From: Candidatus Caldatribacterium sp.
GTDB taxonomy: Bacteria; Atribacterota; Atribacteria; Atribacterales; Caldatribacteriaceae
Direction: 5' to 3'
Assembly (NCBI GenBank): GCA_014359405.1
Contig: JACIZN010000002.1
Location: 5,848 to 38,783, forward strand
DNA length: 32,936 nucleotides
The position numbers were made by a program, and so were the translations under genes. The notes beneath the pieces are model-generated. The model saw nothing but the letters and a program-made list of their open reading frames with translations, searched no databases and was not told the DNA's origin. Of the stretch, positions 15,417 to 24,362 are shown piece after piece (position 1 is the first letter of the stretch; the number at the start of each line of letters is the position of its first letter).

Positions 15417-16652
15417 CTACTCCGCAAAGTTCTCGAAAGCCCGGGGCTCCCTCACCGCAAGAAGGAGCGCAAGTCCCAGGGCGTTCAGAAGAAGGGAAAC
15501 CCAGAACACCGTGGTGTACCCGAAAAGGTCGGCAAGCTTCCCCCCAAGAATCGGGGCAAAGAAGGCGGGGAATCCGGAGAAGAAGCTCCCCCACCCGAGG
15601 TAAAGCCACCGCCTCTCCGGTGGGGCAAAGTCAAGGAGAATCGCCACTCCACCCACCGACACCGCACTGTAGTTGAGGCCAAGGAGCCCAAAGGCAAGGA
15701 AGAAGTGCCCGGGAGAGGGAGCAAGAATGGCCCAGAGGTTGCTCAAGAGAATCGCTAAAGTTCCGCAGAGCAAAACGAGCTTGTGCCCCCTTTTGTCCCC
15801 CAGAGGCCCCCAGAAGAAGTTCGACAGCGCCTGGGAAACAAGGAGCACCGCGTTGTAGCGGGCAATGAAGGTATCCTGAATGGAGAACCGTCCGAGCACC
15901 GAAACAGTGTAGAACGCCGCCCCCATAACCCCAAGGGCAAGGAACACCCGGGCTACCAGAAAGAGAAGGAAGTTTGGGTCTTCACGGACGATGCGGGAAA
16001 AGGAGCGAAGGTAGCTCCCTCCCTCATCCGTTACCGGTCCGTCTTCCTCCCGGGTGAGGGAGAGGAAAACGTACGATACTCCCATGGCCAAAGAGGCGAG
16101 AAAGAAGCACAGCGCAAAGTTCCAGGCAAAGGGGTACGAGGCGATGAGGCGCTCCGCAAGCTGCGAGCCCCAGATGCCCATGAGGGCCCCGATGCCATTC
16201 CCGCAGGCAAAGTACAGTCCCCAGCGGGAGGAATGGATGACTTTGCCAATCATCTCCGTCCAGATGGGACCGAGAAACCCCATGGCCGAGCAGGCCACAG
16301 CAAGGAAAAGGAGGACAAGGTACAGGGCAAGGCGCGGGGAAGAGGTGGCGTAAAACGCCGCCACAAGGGCAATCCCAAAAAAAGGCAGGCGCTCAAAGAG
16401 GGTAACCCGGAGGATGAAGGGGAGTTTGCGCGAAAGCCTCTGGGAGACCTTTGCGCCCCACAGGGCAGGGAGAGACCAGCCAAGGTAAGCCAAAGCGGGG
16501 ATGAGGCCGATTTCGATGTTCCCTGCCCCAAGGCGCTTGGCAAAAAGGGGCAAGAAGGTGGTGACTGAGCCAAAGGACAGGGCAAGGGAGAAGAAGGCGT
16601 AGTCCAAGGAATCCACGAAGAAGTTGAAGATGTAGTCCCGCCGCGAAAGCAT
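15417..16652 (-). CDS. Major facilitator superfamily transporter
   Basis: This 411-residue protein has about twelve hydrophobic helices in the MFS arrangement: an early LPLFAKRLGAGNIEIGLIPALAYLGWSLPALWGAKVSQRLSRK (helices 1-3 with the basic loop) and later WGPLGDKRGHKLVLLCG, the repeat of the basic loop motif. ATG 16652 shares its first base with the stop of the upstream helicase gene (TAATG), so translation should be coupled. The frame is open further upstream, but those codons lie inside the helicase and do not look like a transporter. The substrate is unknown. The adjacent cobQ could suggest cofactor-related transport, which is weak inference. Confidence 0.85.
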   Translation of the reverse strand: MLSRRDYIFNFFVDSLDYAFFSLALSFGSVTTFLPLFAKRLGAGNIEIGLIPALAYLGWSLPALWGAKVSQRLSRKLPFILRVTLFERLPFFGIALVAAFYATSSPRLALYLVLLFLAVACSAMGFLGPIWTEMIGKVIHSSRWGLYFACGNGIGALMGIWGSQLAERLIASYPFAWNFALCFFLASLAMGVSYVFLSLTREEDGPVTDEGGSYLRSFSRIVREDPNFLLFLVARVFLALGVMGAAFYTVSVLGRFSIQDTFIARYNAVLLVSQALSNFFWGPLGDKRGHKLVLLCGTLAILLSNLWAILAPSPGHFFLAFGLLGLNYSAVSVGGVAILLDFAPPERRWLYLGWGSFFSGFPAFFAPILGGKLADLFGYTTVFWVSLLLNALGLALLLAVREPRAFENFAE

Positions 16653-18598
16653 TACCGATCCCTTCTTTGGAGCCGGTACCGCTCGTAGAGAGAGGGGGAG
16701 AGTTCCTCCAGAAAGCGCGAGGGCCTGCGGATGAGGGACTTCCCCCTTGAGCGTTCCCCAAGGAGAGGATAGCACAGGAAAAGGTGGTCTTTTGCCCTCG
16801 TGCAGGCGACGTAGAAGAGCCGCCGCTCCTCCTCAAGCTCTTCCGGGAGATGCACCGCCTGTGCTGAGGGGAAAGCTCCTTCACAGAGGAAGACGAGGAA
16901 AACGCACGCCCACTCAAGGCCCTTGGCCTGGTGGATGGTGGAAAGAACGACCCTCTCGTCCTTGAGCCCTCCGGCAACGATTGTCTCTCCCTCCATGCCC
17001 CCAAGGAGGGCAAGCTCGCTCAGGAAAGTCTCGAGAGAACTGTACCGGGTGGCAAAGCGGGAGAGTTCCTCGAGGTCCTCAAGGCGGTCCTTGGCGTTCG
17101 GGTAGCGGCTTATGAGGTAGTCCCGGTATCCCCCCTCAAGGACAGCTGCGATGGCAAGGGAGGGGTCTCTTTCGAGGGCCTCAAGGCGCAAGAGGAGCTC
17201 TCGAACACGAGTCACGCTCTCCCGTGCCCCCGAGGGCAGAGCCAAAAGTGTATCGGACCGCTCCAGGGCGAAAAGGGGGTCCTCCGCCTCTGCCACCACC
17301 TGCCAGACCCGCTCGGTTATCTGGCGGCCGATTCCGGGGTACAGCCGGAGCACCCGCTTCCAGGAAATCTCATCGTACGGGTTCACGATGAGGCGAAGGT
17401 GGGCGACAACGTCTTTGATGTGCGCCTGCTCGAAAAAGCGAATTCCGGAGCGAACCTCAAAGGGAATCCCCCGGCGGGTGAGCTCCATCTGGATTTCCAT
17501 GCTCTGGTAGTGCGCCCGGTAGAGAACGGCAATATCGTTGAGGGTGTACCCCTGGTCCCGGAGCTCGAGAATTTTCGTTGCCACGAAATCGGCCTGCTCG
17601 AGGGTATCCCGCAAGGCCACCACGATGGGTTTTTCACCCCTTTTCCGCACCGGCCTCAGAACCTTGTGGAACTGACGGGTGTTGAAGGAGATGATTTCGT
17701 TGGCGAGATCGAGAATTTCCGGAGTGCTCCGGTAGTTCACCACGAGCTTGAACACCCGGCAATCCGGGTACCGCTTCGGGAAATCGAGGATGTTGGCAAA
17801 GTTCGCCCCCCGGAAGGCGTAGATGCTCTGGGCATCGTCCCCCACAACGAGGAGATTGCGGTGCGCCTCAGCAAGGAGATCGACAATTTCCGCCTGCAGG
17901 AGGTTCGTGTCCTGGTACTCGTCAACGAGAATGTGCCGGAAAAGTTCCCCGTACTTTCGCCTTATCCTTTCATCGCTTCGCAAAAGCTCCCACACGTACA
18001 CGAGGAGATCATCATAGTCCATGACGTTGAGGCGGCGCTTCCTCTCCTGGTAGAGGGTGAAAAGGTGAACGATGTGGCTTGCCCAATCGAGGAACTGGGG
18101 GTACTGCTCCTCAAGGATGTCCTCAAGGGATTTGAGGGTATTCCGGCTCAAGGTTACGATGTTCGCGAGAACCTCAGGGCTTGGGAAGCGCCTCTTGGTG
18201 AGGTCGATGCCGAGCCCCTCTAAGCACACCGAGAGGAGGTCCCTCTGGTCCTCCCGATCGAGGATGGTGTAGTTCGGCTCGTACCCAATTTTCCGCGCCT
18301 CCCGGCGGAGAATGAGGTTCCCGATGTGGTGGAAGGTTCCACCCCAAAGGCGGGAAAGGTCCACCCCAAGGAGGTCCTCCACCCGATGGAGCATTTCCCG
18401 GGCGGCTTTATTCGTGAAGGTGGCAAGGAGCACCGACTCAGGAGGCACTCCCCTCTCTACAAGATAGGCCACCCGATACGTCACGGTGCGGGTCTTCCCG
18501 CTTCCGGCTCCGGCAATGACAAGCATCGGGCCGTCGTCGGCGAAGACCACCGCTTTCTGTTCGTCGTTGAGCTCCCGATCGTAGTCGATACGGAACAC
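16652..18598 (-). CDS. UvrD/PcrA-family superfamily 1 DNA helicase
   Basis: This 3'-5' helicase of about 648 residues has all SF1A motifs in order: Q-motif LNDEQ at residues 10-14, Walker A AGAGSGKT at 29-36, TFTNKAAREM, DEYQDTN (motif II), GDDAQSIYAFRGA (motif III), VNYRS, STIHQAKGLEW (motif V) and VACTRAKDHLFL (motif VI). The start is taken at GTG 18598, just after a GGGGGAGG site and the Hsp33 stop; the longer frame is inside Hsp33. It is slightly shorter than PcrA (about 720) and lacks the usual long C-terminal tail. It would serve repair or removal of blocked forks. Confidence 0.93.
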   Translation of the reverse strand: MFRIDYDRELNDEQKAVVFADDGPMLVIAGAGSGKTRTVTYRVAYLVERGVPPESVLLATFTNKAAREMLHRVEDLLGVDLSRLWGGTFHHIGNLILRREARKIGYEPNYTILDREDQRDLLSVCLEGLGIDLTKRRFPSPEVLANIVTLSRNTLKSLEDILEEQYPQFLDWASHIVHLFTLYQERKRRLNVMDYDDLLVYVWELLRSDERIRRKYGELFRHILVDEYQDTNLLQAEIVDLLAEAHRNLLVVGDDAQSIYAFRGANFANILDFPKRYPDCRVFKLVVNYRSTPEILDLANEIISFNTRQFHKVLRPVRKRGEKPIVVALRDTLEQADFVATKILELRDQGYTLNDIAVLYRAHYQSMEIQMELTRRGIPFEVRSGIRFFEQAHIKDVVAHLRLIVNPYDEISWKRVLRLYPGIGRQITERVWQVVAEAEDPLFALERSDTLLALPSGARESVTRVRELLLRLEALERDPSLAIAAVLEGGYRDYLISRYPNAKDRLEDLEELSRFATRYSSLETFLSELALLGGMEGETIVAGGLKDERVVLSTIHQAKGLEWACVFLVFLCEGAFPSAQAVHLPEELEEERRLFYVACTRAKDHLFLCYPLLGERSRGKSLIRRPSRFLEELSPSLYERYRLQRRDR

Positions 18599-18609
18599 CT
18601 GTCCTCCCC

Positions 18610-19482
18610 CTATCGCTTTTTCCCGGCGAAATCCTCCGGCGTGAAGAGGTACGTCCGGTTGCAGAACGCACAGCGCACCTCGGCTCTCCCCTGGGTCGCA
18701 AAGATTTCCTCCCGCTCCTTTTCTCCAAGGAGAAGAAGAACGTTCCTTGCCCGACGCCGGGAACAGCGGCATCGGTACCGCAGAGAGCTCTTCCCCACGA
18801 TTCGGTACGGGAGGCGAGCAAAGAGCAAAGCCGTGATGTCCTCCGGGGTTTCCCCCGCAAAGAGCCGGTGGCTCACCGGACCGAGACGGGCAATATTCTC
18901 TTCCAAAATCTCGATGACGTCAAGGGAAGTGCCCGAGGGGGTGTGGATGATGAAACCTCCTGCAGAGAGAACCTTACCTCGCTTTCCCACGTACACCCCT
19001 GCGCTGCAGGCTGAAGGGAGCTGCTCAGAGGTGGTGAAGTAGTAGGCGAGATCGTAGGCAATCCCTCCCCGGGGCATGGTGACGCTGCCAAGGTACGGCT
19101 CCCCAAACCCCAAATCCTTCACCACAAGGAGCTTCGAGCCCGCCCCCACCGCATCCTCCACGTTGAGCTTCCCCTTTTCCCTTGAGGGAAGGATAATCCA
19201 GGGCTGCGAAACGTACCCCCGGACTTCACCTTTGGCATTCCCCTGCACGAGGATGCCCTCAAGAGGTCCCTGGCAATCAACTTGAAGCGAAACCCGCTGG
19301 TTTTCTTTCAGGGTTACCCCGAGAATCCCCACAAGAGTCAGCGCCCTCCCCAAAGCCGCGGTGGCCACAGGGGTTGTGCGGTGGAGCTTCCGTGCCCGCT
19401 CCACAAGGCGCGCGGTGCTTGCGACATACCCAAGAACCTGCGTTCCCTCAACGAGAACCCGAAGAACGTAATCCTCCTGCAT
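18610..19482 (-). CDS. hslO: Redox-regulated chaperone Hsp33
   Basis: This protein of about 290 residues has the Hsp33 fold pattern (VLRVLVEGTQVLGYVASTARLVERARKLH at the start, VDCQGPLEGILVQGNAKGEVRGY in the core). Its redox switch is at the C-terminus: C238 and C240 (CRC) plus C271 and C274 (CAFC), which bind zinc in the reduced form and form disulfides on oxidation. ATG 19482 lies 5 bases after GGGGGAGG; a TTG at 19500 overlaps the previous stop. It sits between uridine phosphorylase and the helicase in one operon. The full cysteine set suggests it is functional despite a probably anaerobic host. Confidence 0.93.
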   Translation of the reverse strand: MQEDYVLRVLVEGTQVLGYVASTARLVERARKLHRTTPVATAALGRALTLVGILGVTLKENQRVSLQVDCQGPLEGILVQGNAKGEVRGYVSQPWIILPSREKGKLNVEDAVGAGSKLLVVKDLGFGEPYLGSVTMPRGGIAYDLAYYFTTSEQLPSACSAGVYVGKRGKVLSAGGFIIHTPSGTSLDVIEILEENIARLGPVSHRLFAGETPEDITALLFARLPYRIVGKSSLRYRCRCSRRRARNVLLLLGEKEREEIFATQGRAEVRCAFCNRTYLFTPEDFAGKKR

Positions 19483-19496
19483 GGCTTCCTCCCCCG

Positions 19497-20258
19497 TCAA
19501 AGCTCAAGAATCCTTGAAGCAGCCAAAGCCGCAACCCGGGCAAGGCGCTCCTCGACCTCAGCGAGTTTTTCCTCTGCCACATGCTCCTCTTCTGTCCTTT
19601 TGACAAGGACACCGCATACCGCCCCTGCCCGGAGCCCAAAGACCCGGGCGATGACAAAAAGAGTCGCCACCTCCATCTCGTAGTTCAGGACCCGAAGGGC
19701 CTGCCATTCCCGGAGGCTTCCCTGGAAGCTCCTTGGAACGTACCGGGAAAAGGTGTCGTACCGCTCCTGGCCCGGGTAAAAGGTTGCCGAGGAGCAGGTG
19801 ATGCCGATGTGGTACGGCACCCCCGCCTCCTCACAGGCTTTTTTGAGGATGCCCACCGTTTCCCAGTCGGCAACCGCCGGGTACGCAAGAGGAGCGTAGT
19901 GCTCTGAAGCCCCGTCAAGGCGCACTGCCCCTTCGCTGATGACAAGGTCCCCAACGTTTATCCCCTCCTGAATCGCCCCACACGTTCCCACCCGGATGAA
20001 CCATTGTACCCCGAGGCGGGCAAGTTCCTCAACCGCAATGCTCAGAGACGGCCCGCCGATACCGGTTGAGACCACAAGAATCCTTCCTTTCTTCCCCTCG
20101 GCAAGGACGCTCTTGAACTCCCGATGGAACGCCAGAACCTGAGCTTTCCCGAAAGCCCGGGCAAGAACCTCCGTCCGCTCCGGAGCCCCGGGAAGGAGCG
20201 CCAGGGGCACTCCTTGCACCTCATCCTGCGAAAGCCCAAGGTGGTATGCCTTGTACAT
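19497..20258 (-). CDS. udp: Uridine phosphorylase-type nucleoside phosphorylase
   Basis: This 253-residue enzyme of the PNP/UDP phosphorylase family has LLPGAPERTEVLARAFG, the STGIGGPSLSIAVEELARLG nucleoside-binding loop, VGTCGAIQEGINVGD, and NYEMEVATLF with the EMExAT motif that binds ribose. The family cleaves uridine or other nucleosides with phosphate to give base and ribose-1-phosphate. The start is ATG 20258 after AGGGGTGAAGG. It leads the minus-strand operon and faces a nucleoside kinase across a 58-base region that holds promoters for both, which supports a pyrimidine-salvage role. Purine specificity is not excluded. Confidence 0.88.
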   Translation of the reverse strand: MYKAYHLGLSQDEVQGVPLALLPGAPERTEVLARAFGKAQVLAFHREFKSVLAEGKKGRILVVSTGIGGPSLSIAVEELARLGVQWFIRVGTCGAIQEGINVGDLVISEGAVRLDGASEHYAPLAYPAVADWETVGILKKACEEAGVPYHIGITCSSATFYPGQERYDTFSRYVPRSFQGSLREWQALRVLNYEMEVATLFVIARVFGLRAGAVCGVLVKRTEEEHVAEEKLAEVEERLARVAALAASRILEL

Positions 20259-20262
20259 TCCC

Positions 20263-20291
20263 TTCACCCCTTTCCTATTTTCGGATAAAAT
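20263..20291 (+). promoter_or_regulatory. Promoter of the nucleoside kinase, overlapping its divergent partner
   Basis: TTCACC (20263-20268) and TAAAAT (20286-20291) have 17-base spacing. The start near 20298 leaves about 19 bases of leader with AAAGGAGAGG before ATG 20317. Confidence 0.55.
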
Positions 20292-20315
20292 ACAAAAAAG
20301 GGAAAGGAGAGGCAA
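20287..20315 (-). promoter_or_regulatory. Promoter of the uridine phosphorylase operon, sharing the -10 region
   Basis: On the minus strand TTGCCT (20315-20310) and TATTTT (20292-20287) have 17-base spacing. Its -10 box overlaps that of the plus-strand promoter almost base for base. Confidence 0.5.
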
Positions 20316-20316
20316 A

Positions 20317-21954
20317 ATGGCAGAGCAAGGAACGTGTTTTCTGGAACTTGAGGACGGGCAACGCATCCCTGCATCTAAGGGAGAAACTCTTGAAAGCGTT
20401 GTGGAGCGCCTGTACCCGGAAAAGCGTCGCCTGATTCTTGCCGCCCAACTCGACGGGGAAATTGTCGACCTTCAAACCCGGGTGGAAAAGGACCACACGG
20501 TGGTTTTTTTCTCCTTTCTCCACCCTGAGGGGCGCAGGACCTATGTGAGAAGCCTCCTTTTCCTTTTGAGCTACGCCGTCTCCCAGGTTCTCCCCGGAAA
20601 GAGGCTCCGGGTTCTCCACTCGATGAGCGATGGGCTCTTCTGCACGGTGGAGGGCGCAGAGCACGAGCTACCTGAAGCCTTGGAGCGCATCGAAGCCGTC
20701 ATGCGCAGGATGATTGATGCGGACGTCCCCATAGAGCGGGAGACGGTGAACTGGGAAAAAGCCACCCACATCTATCTTCAGCAGTCCCGAGAGGATGTGG
20801 TGCGCCTCTTCCGGTACTGGAGGACACCGGCCGTTACCCTGTACCGCCTCGGGGACTTCTACGACCACTACTACGGTCCTTTATGCCCCCGAACCGGCTA
20901 CCTCACATCCTTTGCCTTTGTGATTGTCCCACCGGGCTTTGTCGTCCAGTTCCCGAAGGGCGATCTGGAGAAGCTCCCTCCTTACGTCTTTCGCCCAAAG
21001 CTTTTCTCCGCCTTTCAGGAGGCAGCCCAGTGGGGAAAAATCACAAGCATTGAGAACGTGGGGGAGCTCAATGAGGCCATTGCCCGGGGCGAGGGAAAGG
21101 AAATCATCGCCATCGCCGAAGCCCTCCATGAGAAGAAGATTGCCCAAATCGCAGACCTCATCACCCAGCGGAAGGGGAGCATCCGCCTTGTGCTCATCGC
21201 CGGACCTTCCTCCTCGGGAAAGACCACCTTCACCCGGCGGCTCTACACCCAGCTCAGGGTGAACGGGCTCAAGCCCATAACCATTTCCCTTGACGACTAC
21301 TTCCTCTCCCGTCACGAGCTCCAGGGGCTTGAGACCGACTACGAAAGCCCTGAGGCTTTGGACCTTGAGCTTTTTGAGGAGCAGCTCTCCCTCCTTGTCG
21401 AAGGAAAAGAAGTGGAGATCCCGCGGTACAACTTCATCACCGGCATGCGGGAGCCAAGGGGAACCGTAAGCCGCCTTGAGAAGGACGGAATCATCCTCGT
21501 TGAGGGACTCCATGCCCTCAACCCCCGCCTTGGCCAGAGCATCGGGGAAGAGGAGAAGTTCAAAATCTACGTGAGCGCCCTCACCACCCTCAACATCGAC
21601 GACCACAACCGCATCCCCACCACCGACTGCCGCCTCATCCGCCGCATCGTCCGGGACAGCCAGTTCCGGGGGAGCAAGGCAGAAGAAGTTTTCGCCACCT
21701 GGCCAAAGGTTAGGGCAGGAGAGGAGAAGTACATCTTCCCCTACCAGGAAGAGGCCGACATCATGTTCAACTCATCGCTCATCTATGAGTTCTGCGTTCT
21801 CCGCCAGTACGCAGAGGCCCTCCTTCGGGCCATCACCCCCGAAAGCCCCCACTACCTCGAGGCGTACCGGCTCTACTCTTTCCTCAACCACTTCATGCTC
21901 CTTAACCCGTCCTTTGTCCCCTCAAACTCCATCCTGCGGGAGTTCATCGGCTGA
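20317..21954 (+). CDS. TGS-domain nucleoside kinase (uridine kinase-like)
   Basis: This 545-residue fusion has an N-terminal TGS/ubiquitin-like domain (about residues 1-65), then a threonyl-tRNA-synthetase-like second additional domain with HSMSDGLFCTVEG and DFYDHYYGPLCPRTGYL, and a C-terminal P-loop kinase domain starting IAGPSSSGKTTFTRRL (near residue 296) followed by TISLDDYFLSRHEL, the phosphoribulokinase/uridine kinase pattern. The N-terminal half may sense or position substrate; no aminoacylation domain is present. ATG 20317 follows GGAAAGGAGAGG. Divergence from uridine phosphorylase supports phosphorylation of uridine or a related nucleoside. The 3' end overlaps the convergent metallo-beta-lactamase gene by 33 bases. 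Confidence 0.88.
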   Translation: MAEQGTCFLELEDGQRIPASKGETLESVVERLYPEKRRLILAAQLDGEIVDLQTRVEKDHTVVFFSFLHPEGRRTYVRSLLFLLSYAVSQVLPGKRLRVLHSMSDGLFCTVEGAEHELPEALERIEAVMRRMIDADVPIERETVNWEKATHIYLQQSREDVVRLFRYWRTPAVTLYRLGDFYDHYYGPLCPRTGYLTSFAFVIVPPGFVVQFPKGDLEKLPPYVFRPKLFSAFQEAAQWGKITSIENVGELNEAIARGEGKEIIAIAEALHEKKIAQIADLITQRKGSIRLVLIAGPSSSGKTTFTRRLYTQLRVNGLKPITISLDDYFLSRHELQGLETDYESPEALDLELFEEQLSLLVEGKEVEIPRYNFITGMREPRGTVSRLEKDGIILVEGLHALNPRLGQSIGEEEKFKIYVSALTTLNIDDHNRIPTTDCRLIRRIVRDSQFRGSKAEEVFATWPKVRAGEEKYIFPYQEEADIMFNSSLIYEFCVLRQYAEALLRAITPESPHYLEAYRLYSFLNHFMLLNPSFVPSNSILREFIG

Positions 21955-23481
21955 GGCGAGTCTCCCTGCCTCCCGTAAAAGGATAAGGGCAGACTGTAGA
22001 AGCGCTTCACTTTCCCCGCTCAAGGTGGCCTCTTTTTCCCGGAGTTTCCTGAGCTCCTCTTCAATCTTCCCAAGGAGGTTCTCCCGCAAGAGGGGCCGTG
22101 CAGAGGAGACCACCGTCTTTCGGGGGAGATCAAAGGTATCCCCAAAGGCAGGGACAAAAGCCTCGTACCCTTTCTCCCTGAGGAGACCGGCAAAGGTTTC
22201 GGCAACCTCCTCTTCCCCGTGGGTGACAAGGAAGGTTGGTTTTCCTTGGAAGTACCCTATCCAGCGGAGGAGGTCCTCCTCGTCCCCATGGGCGGAGAAG
22301 CCGTTGATGGTGGCAATTTTTGCCCGAACGGCTATCTCTTCCCCAAAAATCCGCACCATCTTCGCCCCGTCAACGAGCGCCCGGCCAAGGGTTCCCCGAG
22401 CCTGGAAGCCCACGAAAATCACCGTGGTCGTCTCTTTAAAGAGGTTGTGCCGGAGGTGATGGAGGATGCGCCCTCCGGTGCACATGCCGCTTCCGGCAAG
22501 GATAATGGCGTGATCGAGATCGTTCAGAGCTTTCGATTCCTCCGGAGTCGTGACGTAGGCGAGTTTCGGAAAGGCGAAGGGGTTCTCGTCCCGGAGGTGG
22601 AACTCGGAGATTTCGCCACTTAAGAGGTGGCGGTACTTGAGGTAGATATCGGTGGTCTCTTTCCCTAAGGGGCTATCGAAGTACACCGGGCAGTCAAGGC
22701 CGAGGTTTTCCCGGAGGAGATGGAGCTCGTAGAGAACCCGCTGGGCTCGATCGACCACAAAGGTGGGGATGAGAATCTTCCCACAGGAGCCCATGGCGTC
22801 CCGAATGACAGCCGTGAACTCCTTCCGGGTCTCCTCGAGGGTCTTGTGGCGGCGGTTCCCGTAAGTCGATTCAACGACCACGAAATCGGCGTTCTCGACA
22901 ACCGGAGGTGAACCCTCCATGACGTTGCCGAACTGCCCGATATCACCGGAAAATACGATTTTCGTCCCCTCACCCCAGACCTCCAAAGCGGCGGCCCCGA
23001 GAATGTGCGCCGCATCCCGAAAGACGAATTGCACACCCTTTTCCTCCTCAACCTCATCGTACCCCACCGGCTCAAAGAGGGAGAGCGCCTCCTCCACCTC
23101 CTCCTCCCCAAAGAGGGGGGCAATCTCGGGCTTCCCGGAGCGCCTCCGGCGGCGGTTCTCCCTCTCCACCTCCTCCCTCATGAGCTTCACCGTATCAAGC
23201 CAGAGAATCCGGCAGAGCTCCACGGTCGGAAGGGTGGCAAAAATCTTCCCCCGGAAACCCTCCTTCACAAGGAGGGGAATCCTCCCCGAGTGATCAAGAT
23301 GGGCATGGGTGAGGAGAATGAAGTCTATGTCCCTTGGGGGAAAGGGGAAGGGTGGGGCATTCCGCTCCTCTCTCCCTCCCTGGAACATCCCGCAGTCCAC
23401 AAGGAACCTCGCATCTTTTCCCCGAAGAAGGTAAGAGGACCCCGTAACCTCCCGGGCGGCGCCGAAAAAGGTGATTTCCAC
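21922..23481 (-). CDS. Beta-CASP metallo-beta-lactamase RNA-processing exonuclease-like protein
   Basis: This 519-residue cytoplasmic protein has the MBL signature LLTHAHLDHSG (H59, H61, D63, H64), AAHILGAAALEV, VFSGDIGQFG and ESTYGNR, then a beta-CASP insert, IILAGSGMCTGGRILHHL, and the late INGFSAHGDEEDLLRWI of RNA-active members (CPSF/YSH1-like). The GTG start shares a base with the GalU stop (TAGTG). A C-terminal helical tail of about 50 residues is extra to the core. The family contains RNA endo- and exonucleases, so RNA turnover or processing is the likely role. Confidence 0.9.
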   Translation of the reverse strand: MEITFFGAAREVTGSSYLLRGKDARFLVDCGMFQGGREERNAPPFPFPPRDIDFILLTHAHLDHSGRIPLLVKEGFRGKIFATLPTVELCRILWLDTVKLMREEVERENRRRRRSGKPEIAPLFGEEEVEEALSLFEPVGYDEVEEEKGVQFVFRDAAHILGAAALEVWGEGTKIVFSGDIGQFGNVMEGSPPVVENADFVVVESTYGNRRHKTLEETRKEFTAVIRDAMGSCGKILIPTFVVDRAQRVLYELHLLRENLGLDCPVYFDSPLGKETTDIYLKYRHLLSGEISEFHLRDENPFAFPKLAYVTTPEESKALNDLDHAIILAGSGMCTGGRILHHLRHNLFKETTTVIFVGFQARGTLGRALVDGAKMVRIFGEEIAVRAKIATINGFSAHGDEEDLLRWIGYFQGKPTFLVTHGEEEVAETFAGLLREKGYEAFVPAFGDTFDLPRKTVVSSARPLLRENLLGKIEEELRKLREKEATLSGESEALLQSALILLREAGRLASADELPQDGV

Positions 23482-24362
23482 TACACAAGCCCCCTTTCCA
23501 CAAGCTCCCGAAGGAAAGCCCGAAATTCTGGAGCAAGGTCTTTTCGCCGGAGGGCAAGGGCGACATTGGCCTTCAGGTACCCGAGCTTACTCCCCACCCC
23601 GAAGTACTCCCCCTGGAAGCAGTACCCGTACACCGGCTCTTTCCCGAGGAGCCTCCGGATGGCATCGGTGAGCTGGATTTCCCCTCCCTTGCCCGGTGGG
23701 GTCTCCGCGAGGGCATCAAAGATGGAGGGAGGCAAAAGGTACCGCCCCACCACGGCAAGGTTCGAGGGAGCCTCCTGGGGCTCGGGCTTTTCCACAAGGT
23801 CCTCAAGAAGGTAAAGGCCCGGGGAAATTTCTCTTCCTTTCACGATGCCCCACTGGGAAACCTCCTCTTTTGGAACCTCGATGAGGGCCACATACACGCC
23901 CGGGCGTTCTGCAAAAAGGGCAAGCATTTGCGCAAGGCAGGGGGGATCGCCGGCAATGATGTCATCGGGAAGGAGAACGGCAAAGGGCTCATCGCCGATG
24001 AAGGCCCTCGCCTGGAAGACGGCATCCCCCAGGCCTCGAGGAGATTTCTGCCGGACGTAGAAGATATGGGCAGAATTCGCAATACCCCGAACCTCCTCAA
24101 GGAGGTCTTCTTTCCCCCGATTCTTGAGCTCGTACTCAAGCTCCACCGCAAAGTCAAAGTAGTCCTCAATGGCCCGCTTCCCCCGCCCGGTGACGAAGAG
24201 TAGATCCGTGATTCCTGAGGCAATCGCCTCCTCCACCACGTACTGGACCGCCGGCCGATCGACTATGGGGAGCATTTCCTTCGGCTGCGTTTTCGTGGCC
24301 GGCAGAAGGCGCACGCCGAGTCCAGCCACCGGGAAAACCGCTTTCCTAATCGGCCTTTCCAT
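23481..24362 (-). CDS. galU: UTP-glucose-1-phosphate uridylyltransferase
   Basis: This 293-residue enzyme makes UDP-glucose from glucose-1-phosphate and UTP. It starts IRKAVFPVAGLGVRLLPATKTQPKEMLPIVDRPAVQYVVEEA, the nucleotide-binding signature of bacterial GalU, and has FAVLLPDDI with the metal-binding acidic pair and GGEIQLTDAI. ATG 24362 follows AAAGGGGGAG and lies 17 bases inside the upstream DUF5317-like gene. Codons upstream of it encode no homologous sequence. It supplies an activated sugar for polysaccharide or glycolipid synthesis. Confidence 0.95.
   Translation of the reverse strand: MERPIRKAVFPVAGLGVRLLPATKTQPKEMLPIVDRPAVQYVVEEAIASGITDLLFVTGRGKRAIEDYFDFAVELEYELKNRGKEDLLEEVRGIANSAHIFYVRQKSPRGLGDAVFQARAFIGDEPFAVLLPDDIIAGDPPCLAQMLALFAERPGVYVALIEVPKEEVSQWGIVKGREISPGLYLLEDLVEKPEPQEAPSNLAVVGRYLLPPSIFDALAETPPGKGGEIQLTDAIRRLLGKEPVYGYCFQGEYFGVGSKLGYLKANVALALRRKDLAPEFRAFLRELVERGLV

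Noticed and set aside
15417-16775. Longer MFS protein starting inside the helicase gene
   Set aside because: The extra 41 residues overlap helicase coding sequence and do not resemble a transporter N-terminus; TAATG coupling at 16652 fits better.
16652-18772. Longer helicase starting inside the Hsp33 gene
   Set aside because: The added residues have no helicase pattern and cover the conserved Cys-rich end of Hsp33.
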